A DNA stretch of 64,000 nucleotides from Sorghum bicolor (GCF_000003195.3 NC_012872.2:21869915-21933914), one strand, 5' to 3'; numbered from the stretch's first letter, positions 12,232 to 23,173 are shown. The notes: generated from the letters alone by a model not told the origin. Numbers and translations are program-made.

Positions 12232-12369
12232 CAATCTGAATCCAAACACACTCACACTCTTGTGCACTCAACCAACCAGCAAGAAACCCATTTCTTAACC
12301 ATCCTTTTCTCCAAAACAAAAATCCAAAAATATTTTCTTTTTATGATTACCATCCAAGAGTTCATCATC

Positions 12370-13848
12370 ATGAAGAAAGTCAAGGGTTGGGGGAAGTCCG
12401 TTCTCCATCAAATTTACCTTAGCTCTAGTGACTCCTCCATGCAAGATGCTCGAAGTCAAGCATCAAGGGAGCAAGTATCATCTCCATCACCTCAAGTAAA
12501 TGAAGAAGCCGTCCCTGAGAAAATTCAAGATGAGGAAACCGGCATATGGCTCACTCCCGTTGAGATGGAGAAGCTTGAGGAACTGCACGACCATGAATTT
12601 ATTCACACCAAGGTGATATCTCTTGACTTTCTTCGAATCATAGGCTTAGATGATGAGTTCACAAAAGTTTTCGAGAAAATGGGGTGGGATGAATTTTGGA
12701 ATTTGTCTAATGTAAAAGGAAGTAAAATTCTCACCCTAGAATTTCTAAGGACCCTAAGAGTAACAAAAGAGAAAATTTATTTTAGTGTGCTTAATAGTGA
12801 GTTTTACGTTCCATGGGATGCTTTCTCTACATGTCTTGGTTTTGATATTCCCAACATTAAAATCGAGCATGCCACTAAGCACATGAATAAGAAAGAATTT
12901 TGGTATGTTATCACTGGGGAAAATTATGAGGGATGGCAACCACGTACTAGTCACATATGCAATCCTACCTTGCTTTTCTTGCACCAGTGGATAGGACTCA
13001 CTTTGTTCCCTCGAGATGACATAAGAATTGTCAGGGAAATTGACACTATAATCCTTTTTGCCATGGTTCATAAAATTCCAATTTCACCAGTGGTAGAAAT
13101 GGCTAAACATTGGTTATGGGCATCATCCCAACCAAGGAGGTGGACCATTGAATTTACTTCTATGGTTACAAAATTTTGTGCATGCCTTAATCTGCTCAAT
13201 AACTTTGATAAATACATAACTACTCCTAGAGTTGTCTTGCACAAAAGATATTATATTCAGGGCCAATATCTTACGAGAGGAGCAAATAACACAGTGTTTT
13301 TAATAGTTTATAATACCCATGAAACAATTTTGTTGCCCTATAGTGGCAACCCATTACTCCCTATGTGCAAAACACATATGAGGCATGCAGGACCAACCAC
13401 ACGTGCAAGAGCACGAGCTGCAGGTGATGATGATGACAGTGACTATGAGGGAAGTTTTAGTGGGATGTAGACGCCCCATTCGGGATGCAGGTCCGGTGCC
13501 CACAGTGGTCGTATGTCTTGTTCTTCTTTGCAGGATTCACAGCCCCATGCTCAACGCATTGACATGGACATGCTGACCCAACAAATTGGTGTGTTGAGCA
13601 TTGGATATGAGGCTATGCAGAACACTACAAATCAAAACCAGCAAGCCCTCCTAGGTCTCCATGTCCAACACAACATAGGCTGGAACAAGATGTATGCACA
13701 CTATCAGAGGCCACTACCACCAAATATTCCATTCATCCCTATGCCACCACAGCAGCAGCAAGACCCATCTCCACAGTATCCTCGACCATATCCTCAGCAA
13801 CCCTCATATTCTCCACCACATCCATATGACTATCCACCATATCAGTGA
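12370..13848 (+). pseudogene. Athila-type ORF of element A, one in-frame stop
   Basis: A protein of the type found beyond pol or alone in Athila-like plant elements; its role is unknown to me. The start at 12370 is chosen because element B's homologue also begins MKK. Shared blocks with the B protein: HT..I....LL...G...EF.KVF...GW..FW, then EFL.TL.(V/L)T. A hydrophobic LGF motif follows (about residue 160). The C-terminal part is low-complexity, rich in Pro and Gln. The frame is open for 366 codons; a TAG at 13468-13470 then interrupts it, and the same frame continues to TGA at 13846-13848. The upstream region was cut off by the hAT, so its promoter is not visible. Confidence 0.65.
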
Positions 13849-13867
13849 GGAGGCATGAGAAGAGACA

Positions 13868-13903
13868 AGCTTGGGGGAGATCCTCTCCCCCACCAAGGTA
13901 AGT
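13868..13903 (+). promoter_or_regulatory. conserved hairpin plus splice-donor-like site after ORF A
   Basis: GGGGGAGA (13873-13880) and TCTCCCCC (13884-13891) form an 8-bp stem with a 3-base loop, followed by AAGGTAAGT (13895-13903), a perfect match to the U1-type 5' splice site. The block is almost unchanged after the homologous ORF of element B (20211-20244), although the coding sequences around it have diverged strongly. Confidence 0.6.
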
Positions 13904-13955
13904 ATTCTGGCTCTTTTAAATTTATTGCAATTTTAGTTTGTTCTATGCTTCATGC

Positions 13956-15540
13956 TGTTGACGGTGGATATACCATAGAAATCCACATACAAAACACCGT
14001 CAACATGCCTCGGTTGCAAGGGGAAACGACATGACATGAACATATTTTATCCATAACTAGTTCCACTTGTACTCTTAGCTTGTTTATGCAGGAACAACAA
14101 ATTCAAGACATTATTTGACAAAGCCAACATCAGAATCATCAAGAGGAGATCGAGGGGACAACAGGTGACACCCTGGGCCCATAGGGAGGGGGTCGCCCGA
14201 CCCCTCTTTGGTGGGACCCAGGTGTGCCACCTAGTCCACCGACATAAGGGACCCCTGTGGACACTGCTGGTGGGCCCAGAGGCCCAGAAGTGGGGTCGCC
14301 CGACCCCACATCAAAGGCGGTTCCAGGGTCGGTGGCCTCCCACCGACCTTCCCCACATGTCCCACATGTTGATTTGCCCCTGCCGTTGATCAAATGGCGG
14401 TTGTGAGGTCGGTTTGATCCAAGGGTGGAGAGAAGATGTCACGCGGATCGATGACGTGGCGATGGAGTAACCCCTACTCCATCTCCCTCTATAAAAGGCA
14501 GCCTCCATCCTTCATTTCAAGTGTGCAATTCCAAGGCCAAGTGCATTACAAGTTCCAAGCATACAAGTAGAGTAGTAGTTAGTCTAGAGTGGGAGTTAGA
14601 GTCGAGTCGAGCGAAGCTCGGGGTCTCCGGAGTCGTCTTCTGGAGAGTCTGGTATAGCTCTTGTACCTTTCTACTTTTGTAAGACTTTCCTTTTATTAAT
14701 ATATTTTTCTTACTTTACTTTACTGAGTTCTTACTTAGTGCAAGTCTTTTAGTCTTGTTGTGCATTTACTTTAGTAATATAGTTGTCTTAGTGAAGTTAG
14801 TGACCTGTAACCACTCCTGTGTGTGCATCATCGTCCTATCTTGTATAGGAGCTCTAGCTAGCTGCAACTAGTTAGCGTTGTAGGATTAAGTGTGAGCGTG
14901 GTGCTCATACTTAAGATTACCTTTGATTACCGCTGGCTTGAACGGAAAGTAGGAGCGCACTCCCTAGTAGGTGACAGATCGTGGGCGGCATTAGGTTCTC
15001 CTCACGTACAGGCTAGTTCTTAAAAGGTAAGGCGTCCATAAGCCCAATAGTCGCTTTCGGTAAGGGGTTAGGTGAAAAACCTTCTAAGCGTCTTACCAGC
15101 TCGGCTATCCCTCGCACACAGTTCGTAAGGCTCTAGCGTAGTTAAGACAATTATCTATTAAAGTAAGTCACAGAAGTCAAGTTAGATACATAGGAGTCCT
15201 TTACTCACTCGTTGTCCTCCCACCTAGCTAACTCTACCATTTACCTTTAGCATAGGACCTTGGATTCACCACTACCCTTCCTATTCGTTATTTACCACCC
15301 TTATTCACTAGTTGATACTAGATAACTCAAGGAATCTCATTCCCCTTTTTGTTAAACACACTTAGCCGCTTTCCCTTGGGAGAATATAAATTACGATACC
15401 TTGGAATACTCCTTGGTGAAGTGCTACAGCGGTACATTCTGTGCGCTTGCGGAATTATCCAACAGTAAATAGAGTTACCCTACCAGGGCACTTCTGGCGC
15501 CGTCGCCGATATCCGGTGGTTGCGTTAAGAAGTGTCAACA
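13956..15540 (+). repeat. 5' LTR of element B
   Basis: U3 carries two GGGGTCGCCCGACCCC palindromes (14188-14204, 14292-14307) about 190-300 bases upstream of the TATA box TATAAAA (14491-14497). Near its end (15492-15508) it contains TTCTGGCGCCGTCGCCG, a degenerate copy of the primer site that lies just outside the LTR. Confidence 0.93.
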
Positions 15541-15548
15541 AGCATTTC

Positions 15549-15566
15549 TGGCGCCGTTGCCGGGGA
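15549..15566 (+). other. primer-binding site of element B
   Basis: TGGCGCCGTTGCCGGGGA is the complement of the 3' end of plant tRNA-Asp (CCA included), eight bases after the LTR end. This primer is typical of Athila/Tat-type gypsy elements. Confidence 0.9.
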
Positions 15567-15683
15567 GAGCGTCTGTCTAAGAGTTTTAACAAAAAGAGAA
15601 TCCAGAGTTTGCTAGTTATCAAGTAGTGATAGGGATAACCCATCACTTGTCTTGTCTGTCTTTATTGTGAAGCCTGACAGTGT

Positions 15684-17746
15684 ATGAGCGGTTTCCAATT
15701 GCCGTCAAACTTCGTTGAAGATCCTGAGCAACTGTTGAGGAGAACTAGACGTCGTCAAGTTCCACCTCAAAGGTTCATCTCGAACCTGAATCCGTTAGAG
15801 GAAGGAGTATCTGCACCGGTTATCAAAGAAGCTATGGCCCAGAAGACCATCTCTGAGTACTCTGCGCCGTCGGCTGACAATGTCGCCACGGGTCCGCAGC
15901 TTAACTTGGGGGATGCGACTTTTGAGTTGAAGCCTGCGCTTATCAATATGGTGCAAGCTAATCCCTTCTGTGGAAAGCCACACGAGGATGCCAATGCCCA
16001 TCTCCAACACTTCTTGGAGGTGTGCGGCACCTTCACCATCAAGAATGTCGCCGCAGACGCCATCCGTCTTCGCCTCTTCCCATTCTCGTTATTGGGGAAG
16101 GCGAAGCAATGGTTCTACGCCAACAAGGTGAAGTGACCACGTGGGAGAGGTGCGCCAATGCATTTCTCAAGAAGTTCTTTCCGATGGGCAAGACCAGCGC
16201 CCTTCGTGGAAAGATTTCTAGCTTCCAACAGCAAGCAGATGAGACGATTCCCGAAGCATGGGAACGTCTGCAGGAGTACATTCACGCCTGTCCTCATCAT
16301 GGGATAGAGGAGTGGCTCCTAATCCAAGGTTTCTACCATGGCCTGACCGGTTTGGCCCGTAGTCACCTTGATGCTGCCGCTGGAGGAGCATTCTTGCAAC
16401 ACAATGTCAAGGATGCCAAGGACCTCATTGAAAAGATGGTTATAAACCAAGGATGGAATGAGGAACGCCTCCAACCCAAGAGAAGAGGTGTCCATGCATT
16501 GAATGAGGTGGACATGCTCTCTGCTAAGATGGACCTCTTAATGAAGAAGATGGAAGAAAGTTCCAAGCAAGAGACCATTCAACCTTACGCCACTGCACGG
16601 GCCATTGAATCTGATTCATGGTGCGAAGTGTGCGGAGGAGATGATCATTCGGGAAACAATTGTCCCGAAACAAAGGAGGAAGTGAGCTTCATCAACAACA
16701 ACAACAATGGGTACCGGCCCCAACAACAGCAATGGAACTCGCGCCCCTTCTACCAAGGTAATCAAGGTAATGGTTACAATCAAAATTTCAATAATTCTTT
16801 TGGTAACCAACCTTCTCTTAGAGATCTTGTCTTAGGCCAATCTAAAATCAATGATAGCATTAACAAGAAAATGATGGCTAATGATAAGATCCTTGAAAAT
16901 TTAAGTGAAAAGTTGGATAGCTTTAACTCTGCTATGAAAAATCAGTTGAGCTTTAACAAAATGCTAGAAACACAATTAGCTCAATTAGCAGCAGCTGTCC
17001 CATCCTTCGAGCAAGGTAAGATCCCAGGGAAACCTGAGGACCCAATTGAAGGAGTTAAACTAGTTACTACGAGGTTCGGTAAGCCTCCGGTACAATCCAA
17101 TTGGAGCTATCTTCTGGATTCGCCCTTCATCACCAAGAAGGACGACCCAGGCCTGCCGACCATCACCTGTGAGATCGGACCGCAAATCTTCCACAACGCC
17201 TTCTGCGACCTTGGATTGGGTGTCAACATCATGGCCAAGGTAACTTATGATAATTTGCTAGGGGGGCCTTTGCACCCCACTTTTGTTCGTTTGCAGATGG
17301 CAGATCAGACGATCAGGTTCCCTGAGGGGTTGGCAAGGGACATACTGGTAAAAGTTCAAGACGACTACGTCCCTGCCGACTTCATCATTCTAGATATGGG
17401 ATCCAATAATGATGTCTCGATCATCTTGGGAAGGCCATTCCTCAACACGGTCAATGCAGTCATCTATGTGGGGTCCGGCCAGATTCACCTCCAATTCCCA
17501 GGATGGAAGGTAAAATGTCCATTCAATGGTTATAAAGCTAACATGCAGGTGAAGGACCAAGAACCTCTGACTAAGCCTCGCCACATCCGACGCCGAAGGG
17601 ACAAGAGAGGTAAGTCGGCCAAAAGGGCCGAAAAGAAAGAAGAGGAACCCGCTGAACCAAAAATCAATACCAAGCAAGTATGGCGGGAGAAAGAGGTGCA
17701 ATCAAGGTCCACGTCTCCGGGACCATCTGATGCACCCGAAGAATGA
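15684..17746 (+). pseudogene. gag-protease of element B, one frameshift
   Basis: Structural Gag and aspartic protease of a gypsy element. The Gag capsid-type region spans about 15830-16500 (ELKPALINMVQ, LRLFPFSLLGKAK, then WERCANAFLKKFFP). A CCHC zinc knuckle (CEVCGGDDHSGNNC) is at about 16622-16663. A low-complexity Asn/Gln stretch leads to a protease-like domain around 17130-17500 with CDLGLGVNIM in place of the usual D-[ST]-G, then ILGRPFL. The frame shifts near 16127-16131: the first frame ends at 16134-16136 and the second runs to 17746. A basic tail (HIRRRRDKR) ends the protein. No pol follows. Confidence 0.85.
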
Positions 17747-18841
17747 ACAAGATGGAGAGGTCCTGCTCTACGGACCTAAAACATGGAGCCCTTGCTGATA
17801 AGGTAAATTAGTAGTTATCCCATATTTATTTTCTGCATTTCAATTTCTACTATTCACTTTTCAATTGCATTCTTACTTTGAATTTTTCATATCTTATTTC
17901 GACAAAATGTTTAGCCATAATAAATAAAATCTTGAGAATAACTTGTCATAAAAATTTGAGCTGCTGGAGCTCCCAAAGGGGGGTCGCCCGACCCCACCTT
18001 GGGGCCCACTTCACCACATTTCAACCTTGCTAGTCATAGAGGTTCCAACCCAGCACTTGGATGCTCTGGGAGCTCCAATGTGGGGGTCGGCCGACCCCCA
18101 TATTGGCCCCACTTGCCTCCTGCTGGCCACCATTTGAATCACAATGGAGTCCTATGCTTGTAACACTAGCTAAAGTTTGAAAAAGAGTGGTCCCTTGATC
18201 CTTTACTTTAGTCATAAGATGCTCCTTTCATCTTTGATTCTTTTGGGACCACTCCACTAGCTCAAATTCTGCAAAGTGGTCACCTAGGCATGCTTGAGTG
18301 CTCCCATAGTCCATAGGAATCACTTTAGACATGTCTCCACTCTTGCCATTCATCTTTTACCTTTCACAAAGCACTAAAACAGGGAATCTCAGAAACAATT
18401 TGAAAACTTTTGGTCCACACCTAGCCTTTACTTTTCTGGACAATCAATGACACAATGTTTAAAGTGGAGGAGGGGCTAGGATGGGGGTCGGCCGACCCCC
18501 ATTTTGGACCATCTCTGCAAAATCTTGAAAGCATGCAGAATGGTTCCCTGTATAAAGCTAAACTCAAATTCAAAGTGCTTCTAGGGGGGGGTCGGCCGAC
18601 CCCTATATTGTGGGTCCACTACTTGCCCTTCTCCCCCTATAAATACCACAGCATTGTGAGCTCAACTCCACACCCAAAACCACCAGAACCATTTCGAGCT
18701 CACAATCCTTTCTCTTCTCTCTTTGTTACAAGCCATTTCTCAAGTTTAGTTTAGAAATAGTCATCAAAACAAAAACCCAAAAAGATTCCCCTTGCATAGT
18801 AGTAGTAGTAGGAGCTTGGTTTGCCTCACTTGTGTAGGAGG
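17747..18841 (+). other. spacer of element B with GC-rich palindromes
   Basis: Non-coding. Four near-perfect palindromes with core GGTCG(G/C)CCGACC lie at 17980-17995, 18081-18100 (20-bp perfect), 18481-18502 (22-bp perfect) and 18588-18603. The same motif type occurs in this element's LTR. Just after the gag stop, AGGTCC...GGACCT can pair, with AAGGTAAAT about 20 bases further on. Confidence 0.7.
18588..18645 (+). promoter_or_regulatory. candidate internal promoter of ORF B
   Basis: A palindrome (18588-18603) is followed by CTCCCCCTATAAATA (18631-18645), a strong plant TATA box. The identical 15 bases occur in the 3' LTR of sister element A (25226-25240), where they are the LTR promoter. 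The ORF starts about 200 bases downstream (18842). This suggests a subgenomic transcript for the ORF. Confidence 0.55.
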
Positions 18842-20198
18842 ATGAAGAAGCATATCTTCGGCAAGTTCAAGAAAGCAAAGGGTGAGAGCTCTTCTCAAGG
18901 CTCTCACCATGCTCATGGAAGGGAGGAAGAAGAAGGTTACCATGGGATGGTACCCTACGAGCCTCCATCAAGGATGAGAGAGCCTGAGAGTGGCCTCATG
19001 TTAAGCCAAGAAGAGTTGCAAAGGTACTACATCATCCGAGAGGGTCTCTTCCTACACACTAGCATCATCGATCCGGACCTTTTGGCCCGCACAGGTATGG
19101 ATGTTGAATTCGATAAGGTGTTTAGAGCAATTGGTTGGAGTAGTTTTTGGCAAGTGCCTGAATTTGGAAAAGAATTGCTTGCTAAGGAATTTCTATGCAC
19201 CCTAAAACTCACAAATAATGGAATATCTTTTCGCATGTGTGAGCAAGAACATCAATTAAATTGGAGTTTTGCTAAACACTGCTTTAGGGTGTGAACATGA
19301 ATGTGAACTTGATCTAGATCATGCCACTAGAATGTTCGATAAATTTAGATTCTGGAAAGCAATTTCTGGCTCTAATGATTGTTCAAATCCTACTCCCATT
19401 GAAATCCATAATCCAACCTTGCGCTTTCTTCACTTCTGGATCATGTGCACTCTAGATCCTGGCATGGGAACTGATACTTTAATTGATGATGAACTTAAAA
19501 TTCTCTATGCCATGGTTAGTAAAATCAAGGTCTCCCCTGTGAAACTGCTAGTGAACTATTGGCTTAACTCTATTGAGTATGGGAAGCCCATCTATTTCAC
19601 ATCCTTTATTACTCGAATAGCCGATACTTTTGGATTACTTGAATCACATTATTTTGAAGACATTGGCTATGTTAGAGGAGTGGTAGAGGAGAACTTCTTT
19701 ATCAATGCTAACATGCTCATAAGAGATCCAACTGGTGAACTTAAAATGATTTATCCGGGCTATACAACCGAAATTCCTCTCCCATGTGCGAGGCGCCGGT
19801 TGTATGGGGTCCGCACACTTACCATTAGACTAGCCCGAGTGGCAAGTCCAGATGTTGCAGGGACACGCAGGGTGACAAGAAGGATGTTGCAAGCCGCCCA
19901 GATGGAGCAAGGAGGATCCTCGCACCATGACGTTGAAGAGGGCGATGAAGCGATGTCAGTGGATGCTTCAGACTCCATGGGTCTACCTCCACAACGCACT
20001 CCACGCCCAAGGGACAGGGCTAGGCGTCACCAGCCCACAGGTATGGACAGTCTCATTAATGACATGGGCGAATTGCAGATTGGGCAAGAAGCAACATTGC
20101 AACTGGCGTTACAAAACGGCCAACATATCCGACGTGTGCGAGAGGAAGACGCACAACGCTGGGCTGGATGGTACCAAAATTTCCTGCCACCACAGTGA
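18842..20198 (+). pseudogene. Athila-type ORF of element B, one frameshift
   Basis: Homologue of the ORF in element A. Function unknown to me. Starts MKKHIFGKFKK after an in-frame TAG just upstream. Early region rich in Ser, His and Glu, then the shared block (LFLHTSIIDPDLLARTGMD, FDKVFRAIGWSSFW, EFLCTL). A one-base shift near 19267-19272 moves the frame; the first frame stops at 19292-19294 and the second continues to 20198 with HATRMFDKFRFW and a Gln-rich C-terminus. Combined length would be near 450 residues, like A. The gene is broken once, otherwise well preserved, and has its own upstream TATA box. Confidence 0.65.
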
Positions 20199-20210
20199 GC
20201 GAAGATCTAG

Positions 20211-20244
20211 CTTGGGGGAGATCCTCTCCCCCACTAAGGTAAGT
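20211..20244 (+). promoter_or_regulatory. conserved hairpin plus splice-donor-like site after ORF B
   Basis: GGGGGAGA (20214-20221) and TCTCCCCC (20225-20232) pair over 8 bp with a 3-base loop, then AAGGTAAGT (20236-20244). Same arrangement and nearly the same bases as at 13868-13903 in element A, 16 bases after the ORF's stop. Confidence 0.6.
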
Positions 20245-21594
20245 ATTCTATCCTATTTATTTTCATGCATTTTATCATTCTTACTTAAAAAAAAATAAAT
20301 ATTTATTAGCATTTCCCTTTAGCATATATGCTTCATGTATGTTTATATCCCTCATGGAAATTATGACTAGTTGCTTGTTAATGTTTCTCTAGTGCCTAGT
20401 ATACAACTTAGTATTTCTCTAAGTATGGATCACTTAGCTCACTTAAACTGCCATGAACCTAAAAACTTTGTGGGTTGCAAGTGCTAGAACTAAGTCTAAG
20501 TTGTTGTGGGACATGAGATAGTAAGACAAGAGCTACTATAATATTTTTCTAAGCATGCATGATTATCAGAGATTTATTCTTAAAATGATCAAAACCTTAA
20601 TTGTTCCTCAATGGTGATGAATTCCTACCACAGCCATATCTACTTTACATAATTGCAACCTTTCCACATAAGCTATTTGCTTTGTGTTGAGTGTCGTCAA
20701 GTCTTGTTGACCCTTGTTAAGAGACTTTTCATGCTCCTAAGATCAAGTTCACGTACACACCACATATATATATGCTGCTTCTACACTGGAAGTACGCAAC
20801 CACATGTATTTCGCATCCACTAAATAGGTTGCTCCATACTCTAAATGTTAGAACATCTCTCTAAGCATTATTTGGTAAATGAGACATCAAAAGGCTAGGC
20901 AAAATGAAATAAAAAGATGGACATGTGCAAGTCCACAGAAAAAGAAAATTGAGCACATGAAAGCTCATATATAAAAAAAAAAGAAAAAAAAAAGAAAAAA
21001 ATGCTAGCCATGTCTCAATACATAGAGAGTCTATCAAATAAAGGAGCAACCTAGTCCACCATATATCACACTTGCACATCTTGATCTGGGAGTATGACAC
21101 TTCTCTTCAAGGATCCGAGCTTTGACTTCGCAATACATGCAAAGTAAGTATGCTATCTCCTTTCATCCCTACCTTGAACTCCACATAAGCCTTTTAGAAA
21201 TAGGATGAAATAGAGAAGGCAACTCTTACCATATGCCTTGGTGAGGAATCATACACCATTTGAGTGACATGAGAGAACCATAAGAGGAACATTTAAGCTT
21301 TCTTTTGAAAATATCACAAAACCTCTGATATGAAACTTGCTAAGAATGAGAAAGTTAGTGCTCAAGTCAAACTGTTCTGTCTCTCAACCACCTAAGACAA
21401 AGGAAAAGCCATAAGCCCCATAAGGGACTAAGGTAATAGGGGTAAGTTTACATAGCTAAATTTTTCATGCAAAGAGAAGAACTTTGTTGTACACATGGTA
21501 CTCTTGAAATGTGAACATAGTAACAATACCTGATCCACCGAGGCTAAGTTTGATTGTTTGCTCGGGACGAGCAAAGGTTAAGCTTGGGGGATCT
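20245..21594 (+). other. 3' non-coding region of element B with purine tract
   Basis: No ORF of note; A-rich runs near 20970-21000. Homologous in parts to 23174-24530 of element A. It ends with a hairpin TTGCTCGGGACGAGCAA (21558-21574) and the purine tract AAGCTTGGGGGATCT (21580-21594), where plus-strand DNA synthesis is primed. Confidence 0.7.
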
Positions 21595-23168
21595 TGTTGA
21601 CGGTGGATATACCATAGAAATCCACATACAAAACACCGTCAACATGCCTCGGTTGCAAGGGGAAACGACATGACATGAACATATTTTATCCATAACTAGT
21701 TCCACTTTACTCTTAGCTTGTTTATGCAAGAACAACAACTNNNNNNNNNNNNNNNNNNNNNNNNNNNNNNNNNNNNNNNNNNNNNNNNNNNNNNNNNNNN
21801 NNNNNNNNNNNNNNNNNNNNNNNNNNNNNNNNNNNNNNNNNNNNNNNNNNNNNNNNNNNNNNNNNNNNNNNNNNNNNNNNNNNNNNNNNNNNNNNNNNNN
21901 NNNNNNNNNNNNNNNNNNNNNNNNNNNNNNNNNNNNNNNNNNNNNNNNNNNNNNNNNNNNNNNNNNNNNNNNNNNNNNNNNNNNNNNNNNNNNNNNNNNN
22001 NNNNNNNNNNNNNNNNNNNNNNNNNNNNNNNNNNNNNNNNNNNNNNNNNNNNNNNNNNNNNNNNNNNNNNNNNNNNNNNNNNNNNNNNNNNNNNNNNNNN
22101 NNNNNNNNNNNNNNNNNNNNNNNNNNNNNNNNNNNNNNNNNNNNNNNNNNNNNNNNNNNNNNNNNNNNNNNNNNNNNNNNNNNNNNNNNNNNNNNNNNNN
22201 NNNNNNNNNNNNNNNNNNNNNNNNNNNNNNNNNNNNNNNNNNNNNNNNNNNNNNNNNNNNNNNNNNNNNNNNNNNNNNNNNNTAGCTCTTGTACCTTTCT
22301 ACTTTTGTAAGACTTTCCTTTTATTAATATATTATTCTTACTTTACTTTACTGAGTTCTTACTTAGTGCAAGTCTTTTAGTCTTGTTGTGCATTTACTTT
22401 AGTAATATAGTTGTCTTAGTGAAGTTAGTGACCTGTAACCACTCCTGTGTGTGCATCATCGTCCTATCTTGTATAGGAGCTCTAGCTAGCTGCAACTAGT
22501 TAGCGTTGTAGGATTAAGTGTGAGCGTGGTGCTCATACTTAAGATTACCTTTGATTACCGCTGGCTTGAACGGAAAGTAGGAGCGCACTCCCTAGTAGGT
22601 GACAGATCGTGGGCGGCATTAGGTTCTCCTCACGTACAGGCTAGTTCTTAAAAGGTAAGGCGTCCATAAGCCCAATAGTCGCTTTCGGTAAGGGGTTAGG
22701 TGAAAAACCTTCTAAGCGTCTTACCAGCTCGGCTATCCCTCGCACACAGTTAGTAAGGCTCTAGCGTAGTTAAGACAATTATCTATTAAAGTAAGTCACA
22801 GAAGTCAAGTTAGATACATAGGAGTCCTTTACTCACTCGTTGTCCTCCCACCTAGCTAACTCTACCATTTACCTTTAGCATAGGACCTTGGATTCACCAC
22901 TACCCTTCCTATTCGTTATTTACCACCCTTATTCACTAGTTGATACTAGATAACTCAAGGAATCTCATTCCCCTTTTTGTTAAACACACTTAGCCGCTTT
23001 CCCTTGGGAGAATATAAATTACGATACCTTGGAATACTCCTTGGTGAAGTGCTACAGCGGTACATTCTGTGCGCTTGCGGAATTATCCAATAGTAAATAG
23101 AGTTACCCTACCAGGGCACTTCTGGCGCCGTCGCCGATATCCGGTGGTTGTGTTAAGAAGTGTCAACA
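21595..23168 (+). repeat. 3' LTR of element B, with N gap
   Basis: Matches 13956-15540. Bases 21741-22282 are N. The hidden part corresponds to about 14102-14654 of the 5' LTR, that is, both palindromes and the TATA box. An apparent open frame across the gap is an artefact. Confidence 0.92.
21741..22282. other. assembly gap (542 N)
   Basis: Unresolved bases. The copy in the 5' LTR is about 553 bases for the same interval, so the size is probably close to real. Confidence 0.99.
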
Positions 23169-23173
23169 CATGC

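Larger units (their letters stand above)
13956..23168 (+). mobile_element. gypsy element B, non-autonomous, with both LTRs
   Basis: LTRs 13956-15540 and 21595-23168 begin TGTTGACGG and end GTGTCAACA. The duplication CATGC is exact (13951-13955, 23169-23173). The tRNA-Asp-type primer site is at 15549-15566 and a purine tract at 21580-21594. Internal content is gag plus protease (15684-17746), a promoter-like spacer, and an Athila-type ORF (18842-20198). No RT, RNase H or integrase is present, so it needs a helper. Outside the N gap I count about five substitutions and one indel between LTRs, so it is young. Confidence 0.92.

Noticed and set aside
17980..18603. CRISPR-like or array-like spacing of palindromes
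   Set aside because: Eukaryotic retroelement context, irregular spacing and no unique-spacer structure.
21718..22380. Open frame across the N run
   Set aside because: Artefact of unresolved bases.
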